57,496 bases of DNA from CBINFS01 sp966250015 (GTDB lineage Bacteria > Bacteroidota > Rhodothermia > Rhodothermales > DASSAV01), in contig CBINFS010000024.1 of assembly GCA_966250015.1 (NCBI GenBank), positions 1 through 57,496 on the forward strand, in the 5' to 3' direction. This document shows, in pieces, positions 31,558 to 40,278 of this stretch. The notes under the pieces were generated by a model. It did not search any database. It had not been told where the DNA came from and worked only from the letters and a program-made list of their open reading frames with translations. A program made the translations under genes and the position numbers. The number at the start of each line of letters is the position of its first letter. The stretch's first letter is position 1.

Positions 31558-34002
31558 TCATTCATATCGGAGGCTCTCGACCGGATCGGCCATAGCCGCT
31601 CGTATGGCCTGATAGCTCACCGTCGCCAGTGCAATAAGCAGTGACGCCACACCCGCCAGCAGAAAGACCCCGGGGCCGATCTCGATCCGGTAGGCAAAAT
31701 TCTCCAGCCAGCGCTGCATGGCGAAGAAAGCAACCGGCACAGCGAGCACGAACGCGAAGACGACGAGCTTCAGGAAGTCCATCGAAAGCAGGCCCACGAT
31801 GCTCGCCACCGACGCCCCCAACACTTTCCGCACGCCGATTTCTTTCGTACGCTGCTCGGCGGCGAAAGCGGCCAGGCCAAACAGCCCGAGGCACGCGATC
31901 ACGATGGCGATGCCGGCAAAGCCGGCGAACAGCGTCGCGAAGCGGCGGTCGGCACGGTACTGCTCGTCAAAGGCGGCGTCGGCGAAGTAGTAATTGAACG
32001 GGTTGCCCGGAAAAACCATCCGGTAGGCCATTTCAACCGCCGCGATCGTCTCTTCGATACCGGCCGTGTTCACCTTCATCGAAATGTTGCCATTTTCCGG
32101 CTCGTAGTACAACAGGACCTCCTCGACCTCGGTGTGTGCCGACGACCATTGGAAGTCCTCGACGACTCCCCGGATGTGGAAGCCGCCGCCTGAACCGTCG
32201 ACCAGGTTCGTTCCCACCGCATCCTCGTTGGAAGCAAAGTCGAAGGTTCGCACCAAAGCCTCATTCACGAGGACCGGCCGGTAACCACCGTCTCGTACGG
32301 CCATTCCCTCCCGAAAATCCTCCCCCGCTATCAGCTCGATGCCGTACACGGAGCCAAATTCGTGGTCTATCCCGGTTCCGCGGACCGTTTTGGTCGTTGA
32401 GGGATCGTCGGTTTCGCGATACACGAGCTGATCGAACTGAAAACCCCTCCCGGGCGTCGTGGTCGACAGCCCGATCTCCCTGACGGCGGGGATCTTGCGG
32501 AGCTCTTGCTTCAGCGTCGTCATCTCAACCCGCCCATCGGCGCCTTCCGAGCGCACGCGAGGCCCCTCCACCACGAGGACCTGTTCCAGGTCCAGACCCG
32601 TGTCCTGGTCCCGGATGTAGCCGAGCTGTGCGTACACGATCACGGTCCCGGACAGCAGTGCAATGGAGGCGGCAAACTGCACCACGACCAGCCCCTTGCG
32701 CAGCACCGCGCGGCCGCCGAGCTCACCCGCCTTCCCCTTCAGCACCGCCGCAGGCCGAAACGAAGAGAGGACAAAGGCAGGATACAACCCCGAAAGTAAC
32801 GCCCCTGCCACGAAGATCGACAGGAAGGACCCCCAGAACCACCCGTTGGTGAAAAACGTAGCGGGTATCTCGACTCCGGTCACGCGGTTCACCACCGGAA
32901 GCAAGAACAGCGAAAGACCAATCGCCAGAACGAGCGCCATGCCGTTCGTCACGCTCGATTCCATGAGGAACTGCCCTACGAGCTGCATCCGCTTCGCCCC
33001 GACCACCTTGCGCACGCCCACCTCCCTCGCCCGGTCGAACGCGCGGGCCGTCGCGAGATTGACGTAATTGACGAAGGCGATGAGGAGCGTGATTACGCCG
33101 ATGACGGTGAAGAAATAGACCGTCCGCCGGTCTCCGGTGACGGTCGCCGGTCCACCGATCCCGTTCAGGTGGATGTCCGTCAACGGCTCGAGAAACGCCC
33201 GGGACGTCAGGCCGCCATTTGCCGATTGCTCTCCCCTATACTTCAGGTACGTTTCGGTGATTGCGGCCTCGACGGCCTTCGCGTCAGCCGCCGGCTCGAG
33301 CTCGAAGTACGTCAGGAAGTTCTGCCACCCCCACGGCAGCCCGCCCTGATCGAACCGCCCGGTCCTGAGCAGGTCCTCCATCGGCAGCAGGATTTCGAAT
33401 CGCAGGTGAGAAGTGGGCGGAACGTCTTCGAAGACGCCCGCCACGGTGTACGGACCCTTCGCCCACGAGCTCGTAAACGTTACGGTCTTCCCAACAGGCT
33501 CGTCAATGCCGAAGTACTTCCGCGCCGTTCGTTCGGAGATCAGCATCATTTGTGGCTGGCGGAGCGCCTGTGTCCGCTCGCCCCTTACGAGCGAGTAGTC
33601 GAACATGCTCAGAAACGTCGAGTCGACGAAGAGGACGTCGACCTCCAGGAAGGTGCGCTCCGCCCCATTTCCCTGGTAGGAGACGACCGCGTCGCCGTAG
33701 ATGGGATGCACACGTGTGAAGCGTGCGATGCCCGGCACCTCCTGCGCCATCGTCGGACCGAAAATGTACCCGGTTGTCACCCCGAAGCCCTGGTCCACCC
33801 CGTCCTGCCGGCTCTCGATGGCGACGCGAAAGATCCGATCCTTCTTCTTGTTGAACGTATCGAAGCTCGTCTCGTAGGCGGCGTACTGGAAGATGAGCAG
33901 GCAGCACGTCAGGCCCAGCGCCAGCCCGGCCACGTTGATGAATGCGTAGCCCTTCTGCCTTCGAAGGTTACGCAGAGCGATGATCACGTAGTTCTTGAGC
34001 AT
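31558..34002 (-). CDS. ABC transporter permease, MacB/FtsX type with two FtsX modules
   Basis: About 814 residues. A first membrane helix (YAFINVAGLALGLTCCLLIF) is followed by a MacB periplasmic core domain, three helices (VIGVITLLIAFVNYVNLATARAFDRAREVGVRKVVGA, then two more), a fourth helix opening a second periplasmic domain, and a final three-helix module (IAIVIACLGLFGLAAFAAEQRTKEIGVRKVLGAS). This tandem design is typical of Bacteroidota-like MacB permeases lacking an ATPase domain, so it needs the separate ATPase at 38522. The start at 34002 begins with the usual LKNYVIIALRNLRRQKG; the frame extends to 34134 but without family resemblance. A sigma-54-type promoter and paired upstream sites precede it. 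Confidence 0.88.
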   Translation of the reverse strand: MLKNYVIIALRNLRRQKGYAFINVAGLALGLTCCLLIFQYAAYETSFDTFNKKKDRIFRVAIESRQDGVDQGFGVTTGYIFGPTMAQEVPGIARFTRVHPIYGDAVVSYQGNGAERTFLEVDVLFVDSTFLSMFDYSLVRGERTQALRQPQMMLISERTARKYFGIDEPVGKTVTFTSSWAKGPYTVAGVFEDVPPTSHLRFEILLPMEDLLRTGRFDQGGLPWGWQNFLTYFELEPAADAKAVEAAITETYLKYRGEQSANGGLTSRAFLEPLTDIHLNGIGGPATVTGDRRTVYFFTVIGVITLLIAFVNYVNLATARAFDRAREVGVRKVVGAKRMQLVGQFLMESSVTNGMALVLAIGLSLFLLPVVNRVTGVEIPATFFTNGWFWGSFLSIFVAGALLSGLYPAFVLSSFRPAAVLKGKAGELGGRAVLRKGLVVVQFAASIALLSGTVIVYAQLGYIRDQDTGLDLEQVLVVEGPRVRSEGADGRVEMTTLKQELRKIPAVREIGLSTTTPGRGFQFDQLVYRETDDPSTTKTVRGTGIDHEFGSVYGIELIAGEDFREGMAVRDGGYRPVLVNEALVRTFDFASNEDAVGTNLVDGSGGGFHIRGVVEDFQWSSAHTEVEEVLLYYEPENGNISMKVNTAGIEETIAAVEMAYRMVFPGNPFNYYFADAAFDEQYRADRRFATLFAGFAGIAIVIACLGLFGLAAFAAEQRTKEIGVRKVLGASVASIVGLLSMDFLKLVVFAFVLAVPVAFFAMQRWLENFAYRIEIGPGVFLLAGVASLLIALATVSYQAIRAAMADPVESLRYE

Positions 34003-34062
34003 GAGCGTCGCCGAAAGGGAAATCGTGAGCCACTTATATCCGCCTGTTCCGGGAAAACCTGT

Positions 34063-34078
34063 CACAACGCGTGTGCCA
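34063..34078 (-). promoter_or_regulatory. Candidate sigma-54 promoter of the permease gene
   Basis: On the minus strand TGGCAC-N5-TTGTG: a perfect -24 element, 10 nt between GG and the -12, and TTGT where TTGC is the consensus. The expected start point leaves roughly a 50-nt leader to the ATG at 34002. The single mismatch lowers confidence; placement below the paired upstream sites raises it. Confidence 0.6.
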
Positions 34079-34140
34079 CGATTGAATTGCCTGTTTTTTG
34101 ACGGAAAACGGCGGTTTTCGGCAGTCGTATACATTCAAGC

Positions 34141-34177
34141 TGTCCGCCTCCGGACACCCGGCGTTCGCCTCCGGACA
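34141..34177. promoter_or_regulatory. Paired enhancer-like sites upstream of the permease
   Basis: TGTCCG-CCTC-CGGACA (34141-34156) is a perfect dyad. A second copy, CGTTCG-CCTC-CGGACA (34162-34177), begins exactly 21 bp on, two helical turns. Centres lie about 84 and 105 bp upstream of the -12 element at 34063-34078. A related pair lies before the adaptor gene. Confidence 0.68.
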
Positions 34178-34186
34178 CCCCTTATG

Positions 34187-35530
34187 CTAAAACCGAAGCG
34201 TGAAAACGGTCTCTTTCTCCGGCACTGAGTGGACGGTCAGCGTGCCGCCGTGCTGGCGCATGATCTGCCGCGAGAGGCTCAGGCCGATCCCGGAGCCTTC
34301 TTTTTTCGTCGTGTAGAACGGGATGAAGATCTTGCCCAACGCTTCTTCCACGATGCCAGGCCCGTTGTCGGTTACCTGAATTATCGTCCGGCCCCGCTCG
34401 TCTATGCGAGCGGAAAGGCGGACCTCGGCGCCCTCGCGCCCGGCAACCGCTTCAAGGGCGTTCTTTCCGAGGTTGATCACGACCTGTTCGACGAGCTGGC
34501 GGTCGGCGGTCAGGTCGAGGCCGGGCGGGTCGACGTCGTAGCTGAGCTTTACACTTCCGTCCGTCATGTTCGCCCGCAATAGCAGGATCACCGTCTCGAA
34601 CAGGTCGTCGATCGGGAAGATCGAAAAGTTTGGCATCGGGATGCGCGTCAGGCTCCGGTAGGCGTTTACGAACGTCAACAGGCTCCGGCTTCGCCTTTCG
34701 ATCGTGTGGACGGCTCCCCGGACGTCCCGCAGCGCCTCACCGGCTTCCGTTCCTTCTCCCGTAGAATCCATCTCCTGGAGCAGCTCGTTCGCCGTCGAGG
34801 CGAGGGACGCGATCGGGGTTATCGAATTCATGATCTCGTGCGTGAGCACGCGGGTGAGCTTCTGCCACGCCTCGATCTCCTTGTTCTCGAGCTCGCTCTG
34901 GATGTTCTGGATGGAGACGAGCCGGTATAGCTCGCCGCGCAGCTTGAACTCGGTGGCGTAGACGATGAGCTGGAGCAGGTCGTCGCCGTCGACCACCTGG
35001 ACGAGCGTCCGATCCCCTGCCTGCAGCCGGGCGAGGGCGTCGGCAAGAGCAGGGCTGAACGTACTGATGGCTTCGATGTTGTGCAGGTGCGTCACGCGCA
35101 GCAGCTTTTTCGCCGCGTTGTTGATCAACCCGACAGACCCGTCTTGCCGGTACGAGATGAGCGCGATACCGACGTGCTGGATCACCGTGTGGAGATAGCG
35201 GCGGCTCTCCTCCGTCCTGGCGCGCTCCTCGCGGAAGTCGTTCATCACCTCGGAAATGGCCTTGCTCAGCTCCTCGAAGGAGGCGCCACGGCCGCCGCTC
35301 GGAAAAGACTGCGAAAAGTCGTCGTAGCGGATCGATTGCAGGAAGCGGCTGACCTCACGATTGGTCCGATCGACGTAATGGATGAGCCGGGCAACCTGAT
35401 ACGCGGCGAAAAGTGCCAACAAAACGGCGGCGAGGTAGGAGGCACGCCCGACGGCCAGGTACAGCGCCACCGCAAGGGTGGCCGCGATGCCGAGCACACG
35501 GAGGATACACTGCGTACGGAAGTGCCTCAT
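34187..35530 (-). CDS. Sensor histidine kinase, NtrY-like
   Basis: 447 residues. Two adjacent N-terminal membrane helices (about 8-27 and 30-48) have almost no loop between them, so there is no periplasmic sensor. A HAMP-like linker, a PAS-like region (YLHTVIQHVGIALISYRQDGSVGLINNAAKKLL) and the phospho-accepting H231 in LTHEIMNSITPI follow. The ATPase domain shows NLGKNALEA, DNGPGI and GSGIGLSLSRQIM. The signal is probably cytoplasmic or within the membrane. It starts 5 bp after the sigma-54 activator gene and surely phosphorylates it. Its stop lies just before the enhancer-like sites of the permease gene. Confidence 0.92.
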   Translation of the reverse strand: MRHFRTQCILRVLGIAATLAVALYLAVGRASYLAAVLLALFAAYQVARLIHYVDRTNREVSRFLQSIRYDDFSQSFPSGGRGASFEELSKAISEVMNDFREERARTEESRRYLHTVIQHVGIALISYRQDGSVGLINNAAKKLLRVTHLHNIEAISTFSPALADALARLQAGDRTLVQVVDGDDLLQLIVYATEFKLRGELYRLVSIQNIQSELENKEIEAWQKLTRVLTHEIMNSITPIASLASTANELLQEMDSTGEGTEAGEALRDVRGAVHTIERRSRSLLTFVNAYRSLTRIPMPNFSIFPIDDLFETVILLLRANMTDGSVKLSYDVDPPGLDLTADRQLVEQVVINLGKNALEAVAGREGAEVRLSARIDERGRTIIQVTDNGPGIVEEALGKIFIPFYTTKKEGSGIGLSLSRQIMRQHGGTLTVHSVPEKETVFTLRF

Positions 35531-35535
35531 GCGTA

Positions 35536-36915
35536 TCAGAGCCCGTACTTTTCGAGGCGGCGGTAAAGGGAAGCCCGACTGAGGCCGAGCTCCTCGGCTG
35601 CCTGGCTGATGTTGCCCCGGTGCTTTTCGATGGCCTTCCGGATCACCGCCTTCTCTACGTCCTCCAGCCGGTAGCTATCGAAAACGAGCCCGTCCTCTTC
35701 CTCGCTAATGCCGGACGCAAAGTAGAAGTCCTCGGGCTGGAGTATCGACGCGTCGGTCATGATGACCGCCCGTTCGACCATGTGCTGAAGCTCCCGTACG
35801 TTCCCCGGCCAGTGATACTTCTCCATCTTTTTGATCACGGCCGGACTCACACCTCGCACGTCCTTCTTGTACTTCTTCGCGTAGATCCCGAGAAAGTGGT
35901 TTACGAGAAGGGGTATGTCCTCGATTCGCTCACGCAAGGGCGGGATGCGAATCTCGACCGTGTTGATCCGGTAGAGCAAGTCCTGCCGGAACGCACCCTC
36001 GCGGACCATGTCGTACACGGGCATGTTTGTCGCGCAGACGAGCCGGACGTCGATCGGGCGCGGCTTGTTCGAGCCTACGCGGATCACCTCCCGCCGCTGA
36101 AGCACCGTCAGCAGCTTCACCTGCATCGGAAGCGAGATATTCCCGATCTCGTCGAGAAACAGCGTGCCGCCGGAGGCGATCTCGAATCGGCCGGCGCGGT
36201 CCTCCCGGGCGTCGGTGAAGGCGCCCTTGACGTGGCCGAAGAGCTCGCTCTCGAACAAGGTATCGGGTAACGCCGCCATGTCCACACTCACGAACACCTC
36301 GTCGGTGCGGCTCGAATGCCGGTGGAGGGCTCGCGCGACGAGCTCCTTGCCGGTGCCGTTCTCCCCCAGGATGAGCACGTTGGCGTCGGTTTTCCCCACC
36401 TTCTCGATCGTGTCAAATACCCTCAGCATCGCCGGCGACGTCCCCACGAAGTCCTGAAACTTGTGGTCGATGTCGGCGAAGAGCTGCTTTTGCTGAGAGC
36501 GCAGCCGATTTGCTTCGGACCGCGTCCGCTTCAGCCGCGAAGCCGCCGAGAGGGTCGCCAGCAGCTTCTCGTTCTGCCACGGCTTCAACACGAAGTCGGT
36601 GGCGCCCGCCTTGATCGCCTGCACCGCCATCTCGACGTCGCCGAACGCGGTGATCAGGATGACGACGGCCGACGGGTCGATCGTAAGGATGCGGTCGAGC
36701 CAGTAGAACCCCTCCTTCCCGCTGCTCATGTCGCGGACGAAGTTCATGTCGAGCAGGATCAGATCGTAGCTCTCGTTTTTGAGCAAGACCGGTATCTTCG
36801 TGGGGTCGCGCTCGGTGTGAACGGCCGTCGTGTGTTTCTTGAGCAGCAGACGGGCAGCCTGCAAAACATCTTCGTCGTCGTCGACTACGAGAACTTTCCC
36901 GAAGAGAGTATTCAT
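35536..36915 (-). CDS. Sigma-54-dependent response regulator, NtrC family
   Basis: 459 residues in the order receiver (phospho-acceptor D56 in LILLDMNF), AAA+ domain and Fis-type helix-turn-helix. Walker A is GENGTGKE (184-191), Walker B is GGTLFLDEIG (249-258), and the C-terminus GNISQAAEELGLSRASLYRRLEKYGL is the DNA-binding helix pair. The sigma-54 contact loop reads GAFTDA (231-236) where GAFTGA is the norm. The ATG at 36915 is preferred over a GTG at 36939. The gene sits between two transport units that carry sigma-54-like promoters and matching upstream dyads, so those are the likely targets. Confidence 0.93.
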   Translation of the reverse strand: MNTLFGKVLVVDDDEDVLQAARLLLKKHTTAVHTERDPTKIPVLLKNESYDLILLDMNFVRDMSSGKEGFYWLDRILTIDPSAVVILITAFGDVEMAVQAIKAGATDFVLKPWQNEKLLATLSAASRLKRTRSEANRLRSQQKQLFADIDHKFQDFVGTSPAMLRVFDTIEKVGKTDANVLILGENGTGKELVARALHRHSSRTDEVFVSVDMAALPDTLFESELFGHVKGAFTDAREDRAGRFEIASGGTLFLDEIGNISLPMQVKLLTVLQRREVIRVGSNKPRPIDVRLVCATNMPVYDMVREGAFRQDLLYRINTVEIRIPPLRERIEDIPLLVNHFLGIYAKKYKKDVRGVSPAVIKKMEKYHWPGNVRELQHMVERAVIMTDASILQPEDFYFASGISEEEDGLVFDSYRLEDVEKAVIRKAIEKHRGNISQAAEELGLSRASLYRRLEKYGL

Positions 36916-36970
36916 GATCAAAATAGCCGGTCGGAGCACGGTTTATGTTGGACACACCGGAGATCCAGAT

Positions 36971-37012
36971 GTACTGTCCGATTCCGAACAGTACGTGTAT
37001 CGTTACCGAACA
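36971..37012. promoter_or_regulatory. Paired enhancer-like sites upstream of the adaptor gene
   Basis: TGTCCG-ATTC-CGAACA (36975-36990) sits inside a longer near-palindrome, 36971-36994, with nine of twelve pairs matching. A second site, 22 bp downstream, keeps only the right half CGAACA (37007-37012). Centres lie about 110 and 88 bp upstream of the -12 element at 37092. The half-sites match those before the permease. Confidence 0.62.
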
Positions 37013-37078
37013 CACCCGGCATGCCCATACCGTAAAAAAAACAACGTTTCGGGGTTATACGCCCCTTTTCACAACGCT

Positions 37079-37094
37079 TGGCATATAGCTTGCC
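37079..37094 (+). promoter_or_regulatory. Candidate sigma-54 promoter of the adaptor-ATPase operon
   Basis: TGGCAT-N5-TTGCC with GG at 37080-37081 and GC at 37092-37093, exactly 10 nt apart as sigma-54 requires. Only the last base of the -24 hexamer departs from TGGCAC. It is on the same strand as and upstream of the adaptor gene. Confidence 0.72.
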
Positions 37095-37257
37095 AAACGG
37101 GCTGTTGGGATCCCGACCGCACCCCGGACCTCAAGACCCTTCATCTGAAGCGTTCTTGCAGACCATCAATTTAACACCGACATGCAGGAGTCACTACTCG
37201 GCCACAAGGCGCAGGATGCCGGCTCCCCTCGGCCGCCCGGGCAGGGCGGTTCCTTGC

Positions 37258-37263
37258 GGGGAG
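37258..37263 (+). promoter_or_regulatory. Ribosome binding site of the adaptor gene
   Basis: GGGGAG ends 5 nt before the ATG at 37269. The in-frame ATG at 37182 has nothing comparable, so 37269 is preferred. Confidence 0.65.
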
Positions 37264-37268
37264 AAGGT

Positions 37269-38525
37269 ATGGACCGGGCGATCAAAAAACGGAAGTTCAC
37301 TCCGGCGCGGATCGCGATGGCGGTTGGCGCCGTGGTATTCGTGGCCCTGATCGTGTTCCTCGTGTCAAGCATGGCGGACGGCTCCCGCCTGAACGTCGAA
37401 CGGAGCCGCCTCACCATATCCCCCGTCACCCGGGCTGCCTTTCAGGAGTTCATCAGCGTCACTGGCAACGTCATGCCGCGCACGACGGTCTACCTCGACG
37501 CCATCGAGGGCGGCCGCGTCGAGGAAGTGTACGTGCGGGAAGGTGAAATGGTCGAAGAGGGCCAGCGGATCCTCCTCCTCTCGAACAACGACCTCCAGCT
37601 CCGTTTGATGTCGAACGAGGCGGGGCTCGCCGAGCAGGTCAGCAACCTGGAGAACATGCGGTTTCAGGTCGAGCAGAGCCGCCTCAACCTGAGGCAGCAG
37701 CTCGTCGAGATGGATTACCAGATCCGGCGACTCCAAAGCCTCCACCGGCGCAACGAGCAGCTCTTCGAGAAAAAGCTTATCTCGCAGCAGGAATACGAGG
37801 CAGTACGGGACGAGTACGAGTACTACCTGCGGAGGCGCGAGCTTACCGTGCAGTCGCACCGGCAGGACTCGCTGGCCCAGGAGCTTCGCATTGCACAGAT
37901 GGAGGAGGCAGTCAACCGGATGCGGAAGAACTTCGCGGTCCTTCAGGAGAGCCTCGAGAACCTGCTCGTACGTGCGCCGGTCTCCGGCCACCTTACCATG
38001 CTCGACGCCGAGATAGGCGAGCTCCGCGGCCCCGGATCGCGGTTCGGCCAGATCGACGTCCTCGACGGCGGGTACAAGGTGCGGTCGGGAATCGACGAGT
38101 TTTACATCTCACGCGTCCGGCGCGACCAGACCGGCCGCACGCAATCCATCGACGGTAAGGTCTACCTACTGGTTGTCACGCGCGTGTACCCGGAGGTCCG
38201 CGACGGGCGCTTCGAGGTCGACCTGGACTTCGTCGACGAGCAGCCGGAGAACATGCGCCGCGGCCAGACCATCCGCTTCGACCTCGAGCTGGGCGACCCG
38301 GTAGAAGCCACCCTGATTCCTCGTGGCAGCTTCTACCAGACGACCGGCGGAAACTGGATCTACGTGGTCGATCCCTCCGGTGAGTTTGCGGTCCGCCGGT
38401 CCATTCGCATCGGCCGCCAGAACCCAATGCACTACGAAGTGCTCGAAGGGCTCGAACCGGGCGAACAGGTCGTAACGTCCAGCTACGAAACCTTCGGAGA
38501 CGCCGACCGGCTCGTATTCAAATGA
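37269..38525 (+). CDS. Periplasmic adaptor subunit, HlyD/MacA type
   Basis: 418 residues. A basic N-terminus and one membrane anchor (IAMAVGAVVFVALIVFLVSSM, about 13-33) are followed by a split lipoyl-like half (GGRVEEVYVREGEMVEEGQRILLLSN), a long coiled-coil hairpin (about 110-215, heptads rich in L, Q and R), the return lipoyl half (VRAPVSGHLTMLDAEIGELRGPG) and a beta-barrel with a membrane-proximal domain. It links an inner-membrane ABC permease to an outer-membrane channel. The stop overlaps the ATPase start (ATGA), so the pair is translationally coupled. A frame extension to ATG 37182 is possible. No TolC-like gene lies in the window. Confidence 0.9.
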   Translation: MDRAIKKRKFTPARIAMAVGAVVFVALIVFLVSSMADGSRLNVERSRLTISPVTRAAFQEFISVTGNVMPRTTVYLDAIEGGRVEEVYVREGEMVEEGQRILLLSNNDLQLRLMSNEAGLAEQVSNLENMRFQVEQSRLNLRQQLVEMDYQIRRLQSLHRRNEQLFEKKLISQQEYEAVRDEYEYYLRRRELTVQSHRQDSLAQELRIAQMEEAVNRMRKNFAVLQESLENLLVRAPVSGHLTMLDAEIGELRGPGSRFGQIDVLDGGYKVRSGIDEFYISRVRRDQTGRTQSIDGKVYLLVVTRVYPEVRDGRFEVDLDFVDEQPENMRRGQTIRFDLELGDPVEATLIPRGSFYQTTGGNWIYVVDPSGEFAVRRSIRIGRQNPMHYEVLEGLEPGEQVVTSSYETFGDADRLVFK

Positions 38526-39298
38526 TTCCGGCCTCACACAACGAACAGAAAAACGCACCCTCAACCAGTAACACCATGATCAAGACCGTCAACCTGAAAA
38601 AGGTATACCGGACCGATGAGGTGGAAACCACTGCTCTCAACAACATCAACATCGAGATCAATGCGGGTGAGTTTGTCTCAATCATGGGGCCGTCCGGGTG
38701 CGGAAAATCAACCCTCCTGAACATCCTGGGCCTGCTCGATACCCCTTCGGATGGTGGATACGAGTTTCTGGGTCACGAGGTCGCACAGGCCTCCGAGCGG
38801 CAGCGCGCCAACCTTCGTAAAGGCAACATCGGGTTCGTCTTCCAGAGCTTCAACCTGATCGACGAGCTGACGGTATACGAAAACGTCGAGCTCCCGCTGC
38901 TGTACCTTGGCGTGCCCTCGGCGGAGCGCCGCGAAAGGGTGCATGCGGCGCTCGAACGGGTGGGTATCATGCACCGCAAAAACCACTTCCCCCAGCAGCT
39001 TTCGGGTGGTCAGCAGCAGCGTGTAGCCATCGCCCGCGCTGTAGTCGCCGAACCGAAGCTCATCCTCGCCGACGAACCCACGGGTAACCTGGACTCGACA
39101 CACGGCGAGGAGGTGATGAATCTGCTCGCCCAGATGAACGAGGCTGGCACGACGATCGTCATGGTCACGCACTCCCCCGCCGACGCCGAATACAGCCACC
39201 GCGTGATCCACCTCTTCGACGGCCACGTCGTGACGGAGAACTTCATGAAGAAGCATTACGCCACCCCCACAGGGAAAGGTACCGACGTGTTGAGCTGA
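38522..39298 (+). CDS. ABC transporter ATPase, MacB/LolD type
   Basis: 258 residues (240 if the ATG at 38576, directly before IKTVNLKKVYR, is used). Walker A GPSGCGKST, Q-loop VFQSFNLIDELTVYENVELPL, signature LSGGQQQRVAIARA, Walker B LILADEPTGNLD and the H-loop VTHSPADAEY are complete. This subgroup drives mechanotransmission by FtsX-type permeases, so the permease at 31558-34002 is the natural partner even though it is encoded on the other strand 4.5 kb away. The gene ends 26 bp before a strong terminator. Confidence 0.93.
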   Translation: MIPASHNEQKNAPSTSNTMIKTVNLKKVYRTDEVETTALNNINIEINAGEFVSIMGPSGCGKSTLLNILGLLDTPSDGGYEFLGHEVAQASERQRANLRKGNIGFVFQSFNLIDELTVYENVELPLLYLGVPSAERRERVHAALERVGIMHRKNHFPQQLSGGQQQRVAIARAVVAEPKLILADEPTGNLDSTHGEEVMNLLAQMNEAGTTIVMVTHSPADAEYSHRVIHLFDGHVVTENFMKKHYATPTGKGTDVLS

Positions 39299-39323
39299 TC
39301 ATCCTTGATCCAGGTATAAAAAA

Positions 39324-39352
39324 ATCCGGCCGGAGGGTTGCTCCGGCCGGAT
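39324..39352 (-). terminator. Rho-independent terminator of the cold-shock gene
   Basis: Perfect 12-bp stem, ATCCGGCCGGAG (39324-39335) and CTCCGGCCGGAT (39341-39352), with loop GGTTG. On the minus strand it is followed by a T run (complement of 39318-39324). It may also stop the convergent ATPase operon. Confidence 0.92.
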
Positions 39353-39373
39353 CGTCTCAGTTTCGCAACGGGT

Positions 39374-39592
39374 TCACTTGCCGCCGTTCAGGCGTTTCAC
39401 TTTCATCGCACTGAGTCCTTTCGGGGTTTTCTCTACCTCGTATTCAACCTCTTCGCCCTCGTTCAGTCCTTCCTCCCACCCGAGCCCATCGACGTTGCTC
39501 CGGTGAACGAACACGTCCTTGCTTCCATCTGCCGGCGAGATGAAACCGAAGCCTTTGTCGACGCGAAACCACTTGATTTTACCACGAGCCAT
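39374..39592 (-). CDS. Cold-shock domain protein (CspA family)
   Basis: 72-residue single-stranded nucleic-acid-binding protein. RNP1 is KGFGFI, RNP2 is DVFVHRS, and the ends are GKIKWFRVDKGFGFISPADG and GLSAMKVKRLN. It is an RNA chaperone, often induced by cold or growth change. Its own terminator lies just downstream, and an AT-rich leader upstream (39593-39720) is long enough to hold the usual structured 5' untranslated region, although no specific cold box was identified. Confidence 0.95.
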   Translation of the reverse strand: MARGKIKWFRVDKGFGFISPADGSKDVFVHRSNVDGLGWEEGLNEGEEVEYEVEKTPKGLSAMKVKRLNGGK

Positions 39593-40278
39593 TTAAGGTA
39601 CCTGAAGATTACTGGTTATTGTAGAATCGGCAAAACCCCAAAAAGACTGCTTTCCGGATTAGCCTTTTCCAGTTGGATACGTGAAAATCCAACTTTCTGT
39701 TAATATACGCTGAATAAACCACTCTCAACAGGTAAGAGTCAACGTCGCCAACGGCCTTTTTACTTTCGCGCCGCCTGTTTTTGTGTGCGGATGGGCGTCG
39801 ATTCGATGGTTCTACAATTGAAAGGCGGTAAGGCGGAACTGCCCTACGGCTGAACCCACACGATTACTACGCGCCAGAAAAAACAACGTCATCTCCGCGA
39901 AGGCGGAGATCCAGACAACGGCTCGTTCAGGCTATACGGTTCTGCCGTGATTAACCGTCTTGTAGATTTACTTCGTTAGTCGCTGCGCTCTTGTCGGATC
40001 AAGTCCGGAATAACGTGTTATTTTTACGTTTAGGTATATCCCGGCGCGACCTTTTTCACCCACGACTTCCCTCACTCCACGTCATCCCGGCCTCCGAGCC
40101 TGGATCCATATAACAGTTCCGCCAGGCTATGCGATTTCGCCTCACACAGCCATTTCCTGGATTCCCGCCTTTGCGGGAATGACCTGTTTTTAAGGTATTC
40201 AGTAAGAGTAAACGTCCCACCTACGGTCTACCCCCAAAGAACTCACCGCGTCCACCGGCGGGCGGGTAGTAGCAAGGC
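39593..40278. repeat. Intergenic region with dispersed repeats
   Basis: Nearly 700 bp with no credible gene. The first 130 bp is AT-rich and serves as leader and promoter region of the cold-shock gene. Next come the inverted GGATCTCCGCC palindrome at 39886-39914, a TAGATTTACTTCGTTAGTCGCTGCGCTC element (inverted relative to 10411) at about 39960-40015, and a TGGATTCCCGCC...GGGAATGAC variant palindrome at 40157-40183. The last leads through GTATTCAGTAAGAG to a GTCCCACCTACGGTCTACC end at about 40230. Confidence 0.7.

Noticed and set aside
32076..34101. Plus-strand frame of 310 codons opposite the permease (33169-34101) as a real gene
   Set aside because: It is antisense to conserved FtsX/MacB sequence and also crosses the permease start; a shadow frame.
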